Shown: positions 37,309 to 47,147 of the stretch, piece by piece
Numbering within the stretch: the stretch's first letter is position 1
Layout of the letters: the number at the start of each line of letters is the position of its first letter
Assembly: GCF_022919175.1 (NCBI RefSeq)
Contig: NZ_CP095043.1
Coordinates: 434,001 to 498,000 of the forward strand
Length of the DNA: 64,000 bases
Direction of reading: 5' to 3'
Origin: Leucobacter rhizosphaerae
Lineage (GTDB): Bacteria; Actinomycetota; Actinomycetes; Actinomycetales; Microbacteriaceae
Translations under genes and position numbers: made by a program
Notes under the pieces: model-generated
Databases searched by the model: none
What the model was told of the DNA's origin: nothing
What the model saw: the letters and a program-made list of their open reading frames with translations, nothing else

Positions 37309-39981
37309 ATGCAGACCGCTGAAATCCACCGCCGCTGGCTCGACTTCTTCGAGAAGCGCGGACACACCGTCGTGCCGTCCGCGTCGCTCGTCAGCGACGA
37401 CCCCAGCCTGATGTTCACGGTCGCCGGCATGGTGCCGTTTGTGCCGTACCTCTCCGGACTCGTCCCGGCACCGTACCCGCGTGCCACGAGCGTCCAGAAG
37501 TGCATCCGCACCAACGACATCGAGGAGGTCGGCCGCACGCCGCGCCACGGGACCTTCTTCCAGATGTGCGGCAACTTCTCCTTCGGCGACTACTTCAAGG
37601 AGGGGGCGATCACGTTCGCGTGGGACCTGCTCACGACGAGCGAGGCCGACGGCGGCCTCGGGTTCGATCCGAAGGATCTGTGGGTCACCGTCTACGAGGA
37701 GGACGACGAGGCGCTCGCCCTCTGGAAGCAGCACTCGACGCTCCCCGACGAGCGCATCCAGAAGCTCGGCAAGGACACGAACTACTGGTCCACGGGGCAG
37801 CCGGGGCCCGCGGGGCCGTGCTCCGAGATCTTCTACGACCTCGGTCCCGAGTACGGGATCGACGGCGGCCCGGCGACCGATGACGATCGGTACGTCGAGA
37901 TTTGGAACCTCGTGTTCATGCAGTACCAGGTCGCGGACGTGAAGTCGAAGACCGACTTCACGATCCTCGGCGAACTGCCGAAGAAGAACATCGATACCGG
38001 GCTCGGTCTTGAGCGCGTCGCCTTCATCAAGCAGGGCGTGCAGAACATGTACGAGATCGATCAGGTGCGTCCGGTGCTCGATCGTGCCGCAGCGCTCTCG
38101 GGCACCACGTACGGGGCCGATCACACCGACGACGTGCGACTCCGCGTGATCGCCGACCACGTCCGCTCCGGGCTCATGCTCATCGCCGACGGGGTCACGC
38201 CGTCGAACGAGGGTCGTGGATACATCCTCCGTCGCCTGCTCCGCCGCGTCACGCTGTCGATGCGCCTGCTCGGCGTCGAGGGCCCGAGCTTCGCGGAACT
38301 GTTCCCGGTGTCGCGCGACGCGATGTCCGCGGCCTACCCCGACGTCGCCCGCGACTTCGACTTCATCTCCCGGGTGGCGTACGCGGAGGAGAAGACGTTC
38401 CTCCGCACGCTCGGCGCGGGCATCCAGATCCTGGACGGCGCCGTCGCGGCGGCCCGGGCGGACACCACGGGTGGCAGCGCCCCCGCGGCGCTCCCCGGAG
38501 ACACCGCCTTCCTGCTGCACGACACCCACGGGTTCCCCATCGAGCTGACGCTCGAGATCGCCGAGGAGGCCGGCGTCTCCGTCGACCACGAGGTCTTCGC
38601 GTCGCTCATGCAGGAGCAGCGCGACCGCGCGAAGGCGGACGCGAAGGCGAAGAAGGGGCAGCGCGCCGACCTCTCCATCTACAAGTCGCTCCGCGGGCTG
38701 GGCGAGACCCTCTTCACGGGATACGACGAGCTCGAGCACGAGAGCCGGGTGCTGGGGATCGTCGTCGACGGCCAGCCCGTCACGGAGGCCCGGGAGGGCC
38801 AGATCGCCGAGGTCGTGCTCGCCGAGACCTCGCTGTGGGCGGAGTCCGGCGGCCAGGATTCCGATCAGGGGCTCATCATCGGCGACGGCTTCGAGGCCGA
38901 GGTGCTCGACGTGCAGAAGCCCGTCCCGGGTCTGATCGTGCACACGGTCAAGGTCGTCGTCGGCACCATCGGGATCGACGCCCGGGCCGAGACCCGTGTC
39001 GACGCCGATTACCGGCGCGGCGCGACGCAAGCGCACTCGGGCACACACATCGTGCACGCGGCGCTGCGCGACGTGCTGGGATCCGGCGCGCACCAGGCCG
39101 GTTCCTACAACAAGGCGGGGTACCTGCGCCTCGACTTCACGCACAGCGACGCGCTCTCGACCGAGACGAAGAGCGAGATCGAGGAGATCTCGAACCTCGC
39201 GATCCGCTCGGACTTCGAGGTCGTGACGCGCGAGATGCCGATCGACGAGGCGAAGGCGCTCGGCGCCATGGCGCTCTTCGGGGAGAAGTACGGCGATCGC
39301 GTGCGGGTCGTCGACATCGGAGGCCCGTGGTCGCGGGAGCTCTGCGCGGGCACGCACGTCTCGAGCTCGGCAGAAATCGGCATGATCAGCCTCATCTCCG
39401 AGAGTTCGGTCGGGTCGACGAACCGCCGGGTCGAGTCGCTCGTCGGCATCGAGGCGTTCCGCAACTTCGCTGCGGAGCGCGCGATCGTGCAGCAGCTCAC
39501 CAGCGGACTCAAGGTGCCGCGCGGGGAGCTGATCACGAAGGTGCAGGATCTCGGCGCGCAGTTGAAGCTCGCGGAGAAGCGCATCGCATCGCTCGAGGCG
39601 GAGAAGCTCGCGCAGCGGGTGCCGCAGCTCATGGCCGGCGCGGAACGGATCGGCTCGCTCCGGCTCGTCGTCGCGTCGCTCGGCGCCGTGGGCTCTGCCG
39701 ACGACGTCCGTGGCCTCGTGCTGCGGGTTCGGGAGCAGCTGGGAAGCGACCCGGCCGTGGTGGTCCTCGCCGCCGCAGCCGGCGACAAGCCGGTCGTGAT
39801 CGCGGCGACAAACGCCGCCGCTCGCGAGTCCGGCGTCAAGGCCGGGGCCCTCGCGAAGCTGGGCGCCCAGGTGCTCGGCGGCGGTGGCGGCGGCAAGGAC
39901 GACCTCGCTCAGGGCGGCGGTACCGACATCACTCGGCTCGACGATGCGCTCACCGAGATCCGCCGCAGTCTCGAGGCCTAG
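37309..39981 (+). CDS. alaS: Alanine--tRNA ligase
   Basis: 890 aa, full length. Class II core (MQTAEIHRRWLDFFEKRGH, RATSVQKCIRTNDIEEVG, GNFSFGDYFKEGAI), editing domain with HSGTHIVHAAL and CAGTHVSS (zinc-binding His and Cys), and a C-terminal DHHA1 domain with a Gly-rich GGGGGGKDDLAQGGG segment. ATG at 37309 has AAAGGA 9 nt upstream. First gene of the alaS-ruvX-mltG-aro run. Confidence 0.97.
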   Translation: MQTAEIHRRWLDFFEKRGHTVVPSASLVSDDPSLMFTVAGMVPFVPYLSGLVPAPYPRATSVQKCIRTNDIEEVGRTPRHGTFFQMCGNFSFGDYFKEGAITFAWDLLTTSEADGGLGFDPKDLWVTVYEEDDEALALWKQHSTLPDERIQKLGKDTNYWSTGQPGPAGPCSEIFYDLGPEYGIDGGPATDDDRYVEIWNLVFMQYQVADVKSKTDFTILGELPKKNIDTGLGLERVAFIKQGVQNMYEIDQVRPVLDRAAALSGTTYGADHTDDVRLRVIADHVRSGLMLIADGVTPSNEGRGYILRRLLRRVTLSMRLLGVEGPSFAELFPVSRDAMSAAYPDVARDFDFISRVAYAEEKTFLRTLGAGIQILDGAVAAARADTTGGSAPAALPGDTAFLLHDTHGFPIELTLEIAEEAGVSVDHEVFASLMQEQRDRAKADAKAKKGQRADLSIYKSLRGLGETLFTGYDELEHESRVLGIVVDGQPVTEAREGQIAEVVLAETSLWAESGGQDSDQGLIIGDGFEAEVLDVQKPVPGLIVHTVKVVVGTIGIDARAETRVDADYRRGATQAHSGTHIVHAALRDVLGSGAHQAGSYNKAGYLRLDFTHSDALSTETKSEIEEISNLAIRSDFEVVTREMPIDEAKALGAMALFGEKYGDRVRVVDIGGPWSRELCAGTHVSSSAEIGMISLISESSVGSTNRRVESLVGIEAFRNFAAERAIVQQLTSGLKVPRGELITKVQDLGAQLKLAEKRIASLEAEKLAQRVPQLMAGAERIGSLRLVVASLGAVGSADDVRGLVLRVREQLGSDPAVVVLAAAAGDKPVVIAATNAAARESGVKAGALAKLGAQVLGGGGGGKDDLAQGGGTDITRLDDALTEIRRSLEA

Positions 39982-39984
39982 GCC

Positions 39985-40485
39985 GTGAGACCCGGTGTGC
40001 GGCTCGGCATCGACGTAGGGAAAGCCCGCGTCGGTGTCGCCCGCAGCGACCTGCACGGCATGCTCGCCACGCCGGTGGAGACGGTGCTGCGGGATCTCGA
40101 CGGGGACTCGGCATTCACGCGGCTCGTGGCGATCGCCGGCGAACTCGATGCGGCCGAGGCCATCGTCGGCCTCCCGCTGAATCTCCGCGGAGAGCGCACC
40201 CCGTCGACGGACGACGCGGTGGCGTTCGCCGAGGAGCTGGCCCGACGGTTCGCACCGCTCGGCATCCCGGTGCGGCTCGTCGACGAGCGCCTCTCGACGG
40301 TATCGGCCCAGGGTCAGCTGCGGCAGGCGGGCAAGAAGACCAAGCAGAGCCGCGGCATCATCGATCAGGCTGCGGCGGTGGTCATCCTGCAACACGCTCT
40401 GGATATGGAGCGCGCGCGTGGCGAAGCCCCGGGTAGTGTGGTCGAGAACGCTGACCGGGCACCTGAGGGGGGAACGCCGGAATGA
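39985..40485 (+). CDS. ruvX: RuvX/YqgF family endonuclease (Holliday junction resolvase-like, rRNA processing)
   Basis: 166 aa. RNase H-like fold starting RLGIDVGKARVGVA, then VGLPLNLRGE and LVDERLSTVSAQ with conserved acids. Known both as a putative resolvase and as a 16S rRNA pre-processing nuclease. GTG start 3 bp after alaS; overlaps mltG by ATGA. The C-terminal ~25 residues exceed the family core. Confidence 0.93.
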   Translation: MRPGVRLGIDVGKARVGVARSDLHGMLATPVETVLRDLDGDSAFTRLVAIAGELDAAEAIVGLPLNLRGERTPSTDDAVAFAEELARRFAPLGIPVRLVDERLSTVSAQGQLRQAGKKTKQSRGIIDQAAAVVILQHALDMERARGEAPGSVVENADRAPEGGTPE

Positions 40486-41579
40486 ATGCACGCACGCGCG
40501 GCGAATCGAGTGGTACCGGGCGGCGAGTCCTGATCTCGCTGCTGGTGGCGGTGCTGCTGCTGGGCGGCCTCGCCGCGGGCGGTACCTACCTCTGGTCCCA
40601 GTACGGTCCGCGGATCTCCCAGACCATGGGCTGGACCAGCAACGATTACGAGGGCACCGGCACCGGCGAGGCGATCGTCGTGATCACCGCTGGGGAGATC
40701 GGCGAGGACATCGCGGTCTCCCTCGAGGAGGCCGACGTCGTGAAGACCTCGGAGGCGTTCTACGAACTGCTGCTCGAGCAGGATCCGGCGGTCGAGTTCC
40801 TCCCGGGTTCGTACCGGGTGAAGCTGCAGATGAGCGCGCAATCGGCGCTCGAGGCCCTCCAGGACCCCGCGAACCGCATGGCCTACACGGCGATGATCCC
40901 GGAGGGGAAGTCCGTGGCGCAGACGCTCGAGATCATCTCGGCGGGCGCGGACATCCCGCTCGAGGAGCTGCAGGCCGCCGCCGCGGACCCCGCAGCCTTC
41001 GGGCTCCCCGAGGGTGTGACGAGCCTCGAGGGCTGGCTCTTCCCCGCGACCTACGAGTTCGAGGAGACCACCACGGGCGTCGAGGCGATCTCGCGGCTCG
41101 TGGAGCAGCAGAAGCTCGTGCTCGATGAGCTCGGCGTGCCGGTGGAGGATCGTGAGCGAGTGCTCAACATCGCCGCGATGGTGCAGCGCGAGGGGGGCCG
41201 GATCGAGGACTTCGGCAAGGTTTCCCGCGTGATCCAGAACCGACTCGCCCAGGAGATGCTGCTGCAGATGGATTCGACGGCCCAGTACGGCATGGGCCAG
41301 CACGACGACGGCAGCGTCTGGTCCACGGACGAGGCTCTCGCGGACGACAACCCCTGGAACACCTACGTGCACCTCGGGCTGCCGGCGGGGCCGATCTCGA
41401 ACCCGGGTCGTGATGCTATCGTGGCGGCGCTGAACCCAGAGCCGGGGGACTGGCTCTACTTCGTCGCGGTGAACCTCGACACGCGCGAGTCCGTGTTCAC
41501 GTCGACGATCGAGGACCACAACGCCGCGGTCGAGCAGCTCAACCAGTGGTGCATCGCAAACCCCGGTCGCGGCTGCTAG
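40482..41579 (+). CDS. mltG: Endolytic murein transglycosylase MltG
   Basis: 365 aa. One N-terminal transmembrane helix (~14-37), LysM-like region, then the YceG catalytic domain with the key Glu in NIAAMVQREGG and PAGPISNPGRDAI near the end. Cuts nascent glycan strands in the periplasmic space, setting chain length. Stop codon shares one base with the aroE start. Confidence 0.95.
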   Translation: MNARTRGESSGTGRRVLISLLVAVLLLGGLAAGGTYLWSQYGPRISQTMGWTSNDYEGTGTGEAIVVITAGEIGEDIAVSLEEADVVKTSEAFYELLLEQDPAVEFLPGSYRVKLQMSAQSALEALQDPANRMAYTAMIPEGKSVAQTLEIISAGADIPLEELQAAAADPAAFGLPEGVTSLEGWLFPATYEFEETTTGVEAISRLVEQQKLVLDELGVPVEDRERVLNIAAMVQREGGRIEDFGKVSRVIQNRLAQEMLLQMDSTAQYGMGQHDDGSVWSTDEALADDNPWNTYVHLGLPAGPISNPGRDAIVAALNPEPGDWLYFVAVNLDTRESVFTSTIEDHNAAVEQLNQWCIANPGRGC

Positions 41580-42457
41580 TGCCGCAGCAGCTCGCGGTGC
41601 TCGGCGATCCGATCGCGCACTCGAAGTCGCCGCTGATCCACCGTGCGGCGTACGCAGAGCTCGGGCTGGACTGGGAGTACACCGCGATCCGATGCGGTCG
41701 AGACGCGCTCAGCGAGCTGCTGACCTCGCGCGACGCCGACTGGCGCGGCTTCTCGGTGACCATGCCGCTGAAGGAGGAGGCGCACCGTCTCGCCGCGGTG
41801 CTCGACCCGGTCGCTCGTGAGAGCGGGGTCGTGAACACGCTGCTGCGGCTCTCCGGGGCCGCGGGCTGGGCCGGGTTCAACACCGATGTCGCGGGCCTCG
41901 CGACGGCGATCCGCCGCAGTGGTCTCGACGCACGGCGCACCGTGGTCCTGGGATCCGGGGCGACCGCCGTGTCGGCGGTGCTGGCTGCGCGCCGCCTCGG
42001 CGCCGAGCACGTCACGATTGTCGCGCGCAACGCGGCCGCGGCGGCCGAGCTGGTCGACCGCTTCTCGGGCACCCGCGAGACGACCTCGGCCGCCCCCGTC
42101 GAGCTGGCCGCAGTGAGCCCGACGGCGTGGCGCACCGACCCCGCCGCGCTCCTCGCTTCCGCGACCCTGGTCGTCTCGGCGCTGCCCGGACCCGCGAGCC
42201 GGGAGCTCGATGTGCCCGACGGCCTCACGCGGATCCCCCTGTTCGACGTCGCCTACGACCCGTGGCCCTCGCCGCTCGCGGTCCGCTGGACCGGTGCGGG
42301 TGGACAGGCCCACTCGGGGCTCGGGATGCTCGTCGCCCAGGCGCTCATCCAGATCCGGATCTTCCAGCACGGCGATCCTGACACCGCGGTTGCGGACGAG
42401 GACGAGGTGCAGGCGGTGATGCAGCGCGCGCTCGACTCCGTCAGTATGGGAGAATAG
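41579..42457 (+). CDS. aroE: Shikimate dehydrogenase
   Basis: 292 aa from GTG 41579 (overlaps the mltG stop by 1 bp), giving [22 protein letters not shown] at the N-terminus as expected. Catalytic Lys in VTMPLKEEA. The NADP-binding loop is [15 protein letters not shown], where GSGATA replaces the commoner GAGGAA. NTDVAG contacts shikimate. Reduces 3-dehydroshikimate to shikimate. Next in line are aroC, aroK and aroB. Confidence 0.94.
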   Translation: MPQQLAVLGDPIAHSKSPLIHRAAYAELGLDWEYTAIRCGRDALSELLTSRDADWRGFSVTMPLKEEAHRLAAVLDPVARESGVVNTLLRLSGAAGWAGFNTDVAGLATAIRRSGLDARRTVVLGSGATAVSAVLAARRLGAEHVTIVARNAAAAAELVDRFSGTRETTSAAPVELAAVSPTAWRTDPAALLASATLVVSALPGPASRELDVPDGLTRIPLFDVAYDPWPSPLAVRWTGAGGQAHSGLGMLVAQALIQIRIFQHGDPDTAVADEDEVQAVMQRALDSVSMGE

Positions 42458-42462
42458 CGGGT

Positions 42463-43659
42463 ATGCTGCGTTGGCTCACTGCCGGGGAATCCCACGGCCC
42501 CGAACTCATTGCCGTCCTCGAGGGGCTCCCGGCCGGGGTGCCGGTGTCGCTCGACGAAATTCGCGAGGATCTCGCCCGACGCAAACTCGGGTACGGCCGC
42601 GGCTCGCGCATGAAGTTCGAGCAGGACGAGCTGCATCTCTCCGGCGGTGTGGTGCAGGGCGTCTCCATCGGCGGTCCGGTTGCGATCCGCGTCGGCAACA
42701 CGGAGTGGCCGAAGTGGACCGAGGTGATGAACCCGGAGCCGACCGAGCTCTCGGAGAAGTCCCGCGGCCGCGGTGCGCCGCTCACTCGGCCGCGTCCGGG
42801 CCACGCCGACCTCACGGGGATGCAGAAATACGGATTCGCCGAGGCGCGCCCCGTGCTGGAGCGCGCGAGCGCCCGCGAGACCGCTGCCCGTGTCGCGCTC
42901 GGCGCCGTGGCCCGCGCGTTCCTGCGCGAGCTCGGGATCACCCTCGTGAGCCACACCGTCGCACTCGGCGACGTCGCCGTACCCGCGGGCGCCCGACTGC
43001 CACGACCGGAGGACGTCGCAGCCCTCGACGCCGATCCGCTACGGTGCTTCGACGCCGGGACCAGCGCGCAGATGGTCGTGGAGGTCGACGACACGAAGAA
43101 GTCCGGCGACACCGTCGGCGGCATCGTCGAGGTGCTGGCCTACGGCCTCCCGCCGGGACTCGGCTCCTACGTGCACTGGGATCGCCGTCTCGACTCCCGA
43201 CTGGCCGGGGCGCTCATGGGCATTCAGGCGATCAAGGGCGTCGAGGTCGGTGACGGGTTCGAGACCACCCGCCGCCGCGGCTCCGTGGCCCACGACGAAC
43301 TGCACGTCGTCGACGGGGAGATCACCCGCGACACCGGACGTGCAGGCGGCATCGAGGGCGGCATGACCACCGGTCAGATCCTGCGCGTTCGCGCCGGCAT
43401 GAAACCGATCGCCACGGTGCCGCACGCCCTGCCGACGATCGACACGGCCACGGGTGAGGAGACCAAGGCGCACCATCAGCGCAGCGATGTCTCCGCGGTG
43501 CCCGCTGCCGGGGTCGTCGCCGAGGCGATGGTGGCACTGGTGCTCGCGGACGCCGTGACGGAGAAGTTCGGCGGTGACAGCGTGGCGGAGACGCGCCGCA
43601 ATCTGCAGGGGTATCTCGCGGCGATTCCGGATCAGCTCACCACCGCCATCGAGTCGTGA
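42463..43659 (+). CDS. aroC: Chorismate synthase
   Basis: 398 aa. [43 protein letters not shown] and [14 protein letters not shown] are chorismate synthase signatures. Uses reduced FMN to convert EPSP to chorismate. GGGAG ~10 nt upstream, 5 bp after aroE; overlaps aroK by GTGA. Confidence 0.97.
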   Translation: MLRWLTAGESHGPELIAVLEGLPAGVPVSLDEIREDLARRKLGYGRGSRMKFEQDELHLSGGVVQGVSIGGPVAIRVGNTEWPKWTEVMNPEPTELSEKSRGRGAPLTRPRPGHADLTGMQKYGFAEARPVLERASARETAARVALGAVARAFLRELGITLVSHTVALGDVAVPAGARLPRPEDVAALDADPLRCFDAGTSAQMVVEVDDTKKSGDTVGGIVEVLAYGLPPGLGSYVHWDRRLDSRLAGALMGIQAIKGVEVGDGFETTRRRGSVAHDELHVVDGEITRDTGRAGGIEGGMTTGQILRVRAGMKPIATVPHALPTIDTATGEETKAHHQRSDVSAVPAAGVVAEAMVALVLADAVTEKFGGDSVAETRRNLQGYLAAIPDQLTTAIES

Positions 43660-44369
43660 GCGGCTCGAGGCGGGCGCAGCGCGACGCGGGACTGCCCGCG
43701 CCCGCGGCGACGCCTCAGCCCAAGCCGTCGCCGCCCACGAACCCGATCCCGATCCCGACGCGAAGTGTCGAAAGCGCGACCCCGGCCGGTCAGCCCGCGT
43801 CGCGTGCGCCGCGGTCCCGTCGTCGCAGACGCCGTCGGCGCGGTCCCAGCCTGCCCGACCGCACCGTCGTGTTCGTCGGTCCGATGGCCGCGGGCAAGAC
43901 CAGCCTCGGCAAGCGGGTCGCCCGGGAGCTCGGGATCCCGTTCGTCGACAGCGACGCCGTGATCGTGCGCGGCCACGGGCCGATCACCGCCTTCTTCGAG
44001 ACCCACGGCGAAGCCGAGTTCCGGCGAATCGAGGCGGAGGTGATCGCGGCCGAGCTCGCGCATCCCGGGGCGCGGATCCTGGCGCTCGGCGGCGGAGCCG
44101 TGCTGACCGAGAGCACCCGGATCCTGCTGCGTCAGCACCCGGTCGTGCTGCTCACGACGACCCAGGAGGCCGTGCTGCGGACGGCGAACATCGCCCGGCG
44201 CCCGCTGCTGCGCGACGACCCGAACGCCTGGGGGCGGATCTTCGAGGAACGCCGCCCCCTCTACGAGGAGGTCGCGGACGTCACGTACCGCACCGACCGC
44301 GCCACCAAAGAACAGCTCGCACGACGCGTCGCCCAGTGGGCGCGCAGCTTCCGGAAGGACACCGCATGA
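43656..44369 (+). CDS. aroK: Shikimate kinase with Pro/Arg-rich N-terminal extension
   Basis: 237 aa, about 65 longer than typical AroK. The first ~68 residues are Ala/Pro-rich and end in a run of eight arginines ([13 protein letters not shown]). The kinase then begins [20 protein letters not shown] (P-loop ~74-82), with DSDAVI, the shikimate-binding FRRIEAE and LGGGAVL, and lid RRPLLRDD. The GTG overlaps the aroC stop by 4 bp, supporting the long form, though an internal start cannot be excluded. Confidence 0.9.
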   Translation: MSGSRRAQRDAGLPAPAATPQPKPSPPTNPIPIPTRSVESATPAGQPASRAPRSRRRRRRRRGPSLPDRTVVFVGPMAAGKTSLGKRVARELGIPFVDSDAVIVRGHGPITAFFETHGEAEFRRIEAEVIAAELAHPGARILALGGGAVLTESTRILLRQHPVVLLTTTQEAVLRTANIARRPLLRDDPNAWGRIFEERRPLYEEVADVTYRTDRATKEQLARRVAQWARSFRKDTA

Positions 44370-45448
44370 CCTCGACCGCCACCACCATCCCGGTCACCGG
44401 AGAGTCCGAGTACACCGTGACGGTCGGACGCGGGGTGATCGACCGGCTGCCGGAGGCGCTCGGCGACCGCGTCAACAAGGTGCTCATCGTGCACACCCCG
44501 ACCGTCGGTCGGCTCGCCGAGGAACTGCGCGAGCAGTTGCAGGGGCGCTATGAGCAGGTGCTGCTGGCCGAGGTGCCCGACGCCGAGTCGGCGAAGCGGG
44601 TCGAGGTCGCCGCCTTCTGCTGGCAGATCCTCGGGCAGGCCGACTTCACGCGCAGCGATGCGGTCGTCGGCCTCGGCGGCGGTGCCGTCACCGACCTCGC
44701 CGGGTTCGTCGCGGCGACGTGGCTCCGCGGCGTCCGTCTCGTCCACGTACCCACCACCGTGCTCGGCATGGTCGATGCCGCGGTCGGCGGCAAGACGGGC
44801 ATCAACACGGCCGAGGGCAAGAACCTCGTCGGCAGCTTCTACGCACCGAGCGCGGTGCTCTGCGATCTCGATCTGCTGGCCACGCTGCCGCGCAACGAGA
44901 TCCTCGCGGGGTTCGCGGAGGTTGCCAAGTACGGGTTCATCGCCGAGCCCGAGATCCTTGACATCCTGGAGGCCGACATCGACCGCGCCACCGACCCGTC
45001 CACACCCGAGTTCCAGCGGGTGGTCGAGCTCTCGATCGGCGTGAAGGCCCGTGTGGTCTCGGAGGACTTCCGCGAGGGCGGCCTCCGAGAGATCCTGAAC
45101 TACGGGCACACCCTGGGCCACGCGATCGAGCACGCGGAGCGCTACCAGTGGCGTCACGGCGTCGCCATCTCCATCGGCATGATCTACGCGGCGGAGCTCG
45201 GACGCCTGGCCGGCGCCCTCTCGGACGAGGTCGTCGATCGGCACCGCCGGATCCTCGAGTCGCTGACGCTGCCGCTGTCCTACCCGGCGGGCCGCTGGCC
45301 CGGGCTGCTCGCCACGATGCAGCGCGACAAGAAGGCCCGCGCGGGCATGCTGCGCTTCATCGTGCTCGACGACATCGCCAAGCCCCGGGTGCTCGCGGGC
45401 GTCGACGACTCGATGCTGCAGTTCGCCTACCAGGAGATCGCGAACTAA
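44366..45448 (+). CDS. aroB: 3-dehydroquinate synthase
   Basis: 360 aa from ATG 44366, overlapping the aroK stop by 4 bp. VGLGGGAVTDLAGFVAATW, PTTVLGMVDAAVGGKTGIN (NAD site), zinc ligands in AEVAKYG, GHTLGHAIEH and RHGVAISIGM. Second step of the shikimate pathway. Its last codons overlap the first unit of a 94-bp tandem duplication. Confidence 0.97.
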   Translation: MTSTATTIPVTGESEYTVTVGRGVIDRLPEALGDRVNKVLIVHTPTVGRLAEELREQLQGRYEQVLLAEVPDAESAKRVEVAAFCWQILGQADFTRSDAVVGLGGGAVTDLAGFVAATWLRGVRLVHVPTTVLGMVDAAVGGKTGINTAEGKNLVGSFYAPSAVLCDLDLLATLPRNEILAGFAEVAKYGFIAEPEILDILEADIDRATDPSTPEFQRVVELSIGVKARVVSEDFREGGLREILNYGHTLGHAIEHAERYQWRHGVAISIGMIYAAELGRLAGALSDEVVDRHRRILESLTLPLSYPAGRWPGLLATMQRDKKARAGMLRFIVLDDIAKPRVLAGVDDSMLQFAYQEIAN

Positions 45449-45634
45449 CAACGGCCATTTCTGGCCGTTGTCGCGAGCTCCCGAGCACGTCTCGGGCTCG
45501 GTGTAGGGGCCCGCGTTCGGCGGCGCCGTGATCGCGAACGAACAACGGCCATTTCTGGCCGTTGTCGCGAGCTCCCGAGCACGTCTCGGGCTCGGTGTAG
45601 GGGCCCGCGTTCGGCGGCGCCGTGATCGCGAACG
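45447..45634. repeat. Tandem duplication of a 94-bp unit with two hairpins per unit
   Basis: 45447-45540 and 45541-45634 appear identical. Each begins AACAACGGCCATTTCTGGCC: a perfect 9-bp hairpin CAACGGCCA-TTTC-TGGCCGTTG (45449-45470). A second hairpin CCCGAG-CACGT-CTCGGG follows. The unit also copies the last bases of aroB (GATCGCGAAC) at its end. It lies between convergent aroB and the MoxR-type gene, so the hairpins may work as a bidirectional terminator. Confidence 0.9.
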
Positions 45635-45642
45635 AGGCCGAT

Positions 45643-47112
45643 TCAGCGGATCCGGAACCCCTGTCCCTCGATGATGAGGGCCAGCACCCGGCGGTCCTCG
45701 CGGTGCATGACACCCTCGACAAACCTCGTCAGCGCGCGGTCGAGGGTGACGGTCCCGGCGCTGTCGGCAACCTTCTGCAGGAGCGCCACGAGCGTGCGTG
45801 GCGCGAGCACGGACTCCTCGAGGCCCGGCCGCCCGTCGATCTCGCGCTCCGTCGACACGAAGGCGTCGAAGCCTTCGCCGTGCGCCCCCGCGAACACCTG
45901 CTGACTGATGAACGCCGCTCGCGCGACCCGGTGGAGCGCATCCACGGGGAGCTCCGGCGGGAGTTCGCCGCGGTCATCGGCGATCGCGGCTGCGGCGAGC
46001 AAGGCGTTCTCCGCCGGAAAGTCGGCGTAGTCGCGGGCGGCATCGGGATAGTGCACCCGGTAGCTGTTCGCGCCGAATCGGTTGACGAGCTCCGCGCTCA
46101 GTCGATCGAGCCCGCGGTACCGGTGCGGGGTCTGCTCGTTCGCGGTGGCGAGGATGACGAAGCCGGGGGCGATGCGCACCGCACGCCCCGCGTCCTCCTG
46201 CACGGCGAGAGTGTCACCCGGGCGCAGCTGCAGGATCCGATTGAGGCGCTTCAAGAACTCGGGCGGCATCGCGTTGACCTCGTCGAGGATCACCGGTCGG
46301 CCCTCGGCCATGGCGCGCAGCAGGGGGCCGGCGACGAAGACGCTCGACGTCGCGCCGCCCTCGGCCCGCAGTTCGTGACTCCCGATGACCTGGGCGCTGG
46401 TGATGTCGCCGTACCCGGAGATGAGCTCAGGATCGCGGCCGATCGCCGCGCGGCTGAGGTGCTCCGCGAGCGCGGTCTTCGCGCCGCCGGTCTCTCCCAC
46501 GAGCAGGATCGGATCGCCGCGCAGCATCGCCGGCGTCGCCTCGGCGATGATCCGACGCATCTGGTCGGTCATGAGCAGGCCCGTGCGCAGCTGGCGGCGA
46601 GCGTCGCGGAGCGCCACGGTGCCGAGCGCCTCGAGCACGTCGTCGCGCACTCGCTCCGTCGTGATGCTCCGGTGCCAGACCGCGTCGTTCTGATCGCGCG
46701 CGGGGTCGAGGTCGCGGTCGGATCCGGCGTCGCGGTCGGTCCCGGTCCCGGTCCCGAGGAGACTCCGCACCGTCCGCTGTTCGCCCGCGGTGAGCGGCCG
46801 CCCGTCGGCAATCGCCCGAGCCACGAGATCGTCGGCTTGCCGACGCCGCTCCGCTGTCCGACGGTCGGCGAGACGTGCCTCCGCCGCGACCCGGAGCGAG
46901 CGAGCCCGGGCATCGAGTGCGTCGTCGACGAGGGCACCGTGCGCCTCGGACGAACGGAGCTCGGCGGTTCTGCGGAGCAGCGCCTCGAGTTCCGACGCGA
47001 GCGCCGTCCGATGCGCGCTCTCCGCACTCCGCAGTGCCCTGCGAACTCGGCGGGCTTCGCCGGAGAGCTGCTGCAGTTCGCGCAGCACGGGATCCGCATC
47101 GGTCGGGAGCAT
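45643..47112 (-). CDS. MoxR/AAA_5-type ATPase with coiled-coil N-terminus
   Basis: 489 aa. Residues 1-110 are Arg/Ala/Glu-rich and probably coiled coil, followed by a Gly/Asp-rich linker (~120-140). AAA+ domain: Walker A GETGGAKT (206-213; MoxR proteins usually have GxPGxGKT), Walker B VILDEVN (~274-280), sensor 1 LATANE (~321-326) and an arginine-rich RLSAELVNRFG. A C-terminal lid domain follows. MoxR-type ATPases pair with VWA proteins as chaperone or metal-insertion machines, and a VWA gene is divergent here. Substrate unknown. Confidence 0.82.
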   Translation of the reverse strand: MLPTDADPVLRELQQLSGEARRVRRALRSAESAHRTALASELEALLRRTAELRSSEAHGALVDDALDARARSLRVAAEARLADRRTAERRRQADDLVARAIADGRPLTAGEQRTVRSLLGTGTGTDRDAGSDRDLDPARDQNDAVWHRSITTERVRDDVLEALGTVALRDARRQLRTGLLMTDQMRRIIAEATPAMLRGDPILLVGETGGAKTALAEHLSRAAIGRDPELISGYGDITSAQVIGSHELRAEGGATSSVFVAGPLLRAMAEGRPVILDEVNAMPPEFLKRLNRILQLRPGDTLAVQEDAGRAVRIAPGFVILATANEQTPHRYRGLDRLSAELVNRFGANSYRVHYPDAARDYADFPAENALLAAAAIADDRGELPPELPVDALHRVARAAFISQQVFAGAHGEGFDAFVSTEREIDGRPGLEESVLAPRTLVALLQKVADSAGTVTLDRALTRFVEGVMHREDRRVLALIIEGQGFRIR

Positions 47113-47118
47113 ACGGTC

Positions 47119-47141
47119 ACGCTATCAGTCACGGATAGTGT
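47119..47141. promoter_or_regulatory. Divergent, overlapping leaderless promoters of the ATPase and VWA genes
   Basis: Minus strand: TAGCGT (47124-47119), 6 nt before ATG 47112. Plus strand: TAGTGT (47136-47141), 6 nt before ATG 47148. The two -10 boxes are 11 bp apart, so each promoter's -35 zone falls on the other's -10/start region and polymerases should exclude each other. CTATC (47122-47126) and GATAG (47134-47138) form an inverted repeat across both. Confidence 0.6.
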
Positions 47142-47147
47142 GTGAGG

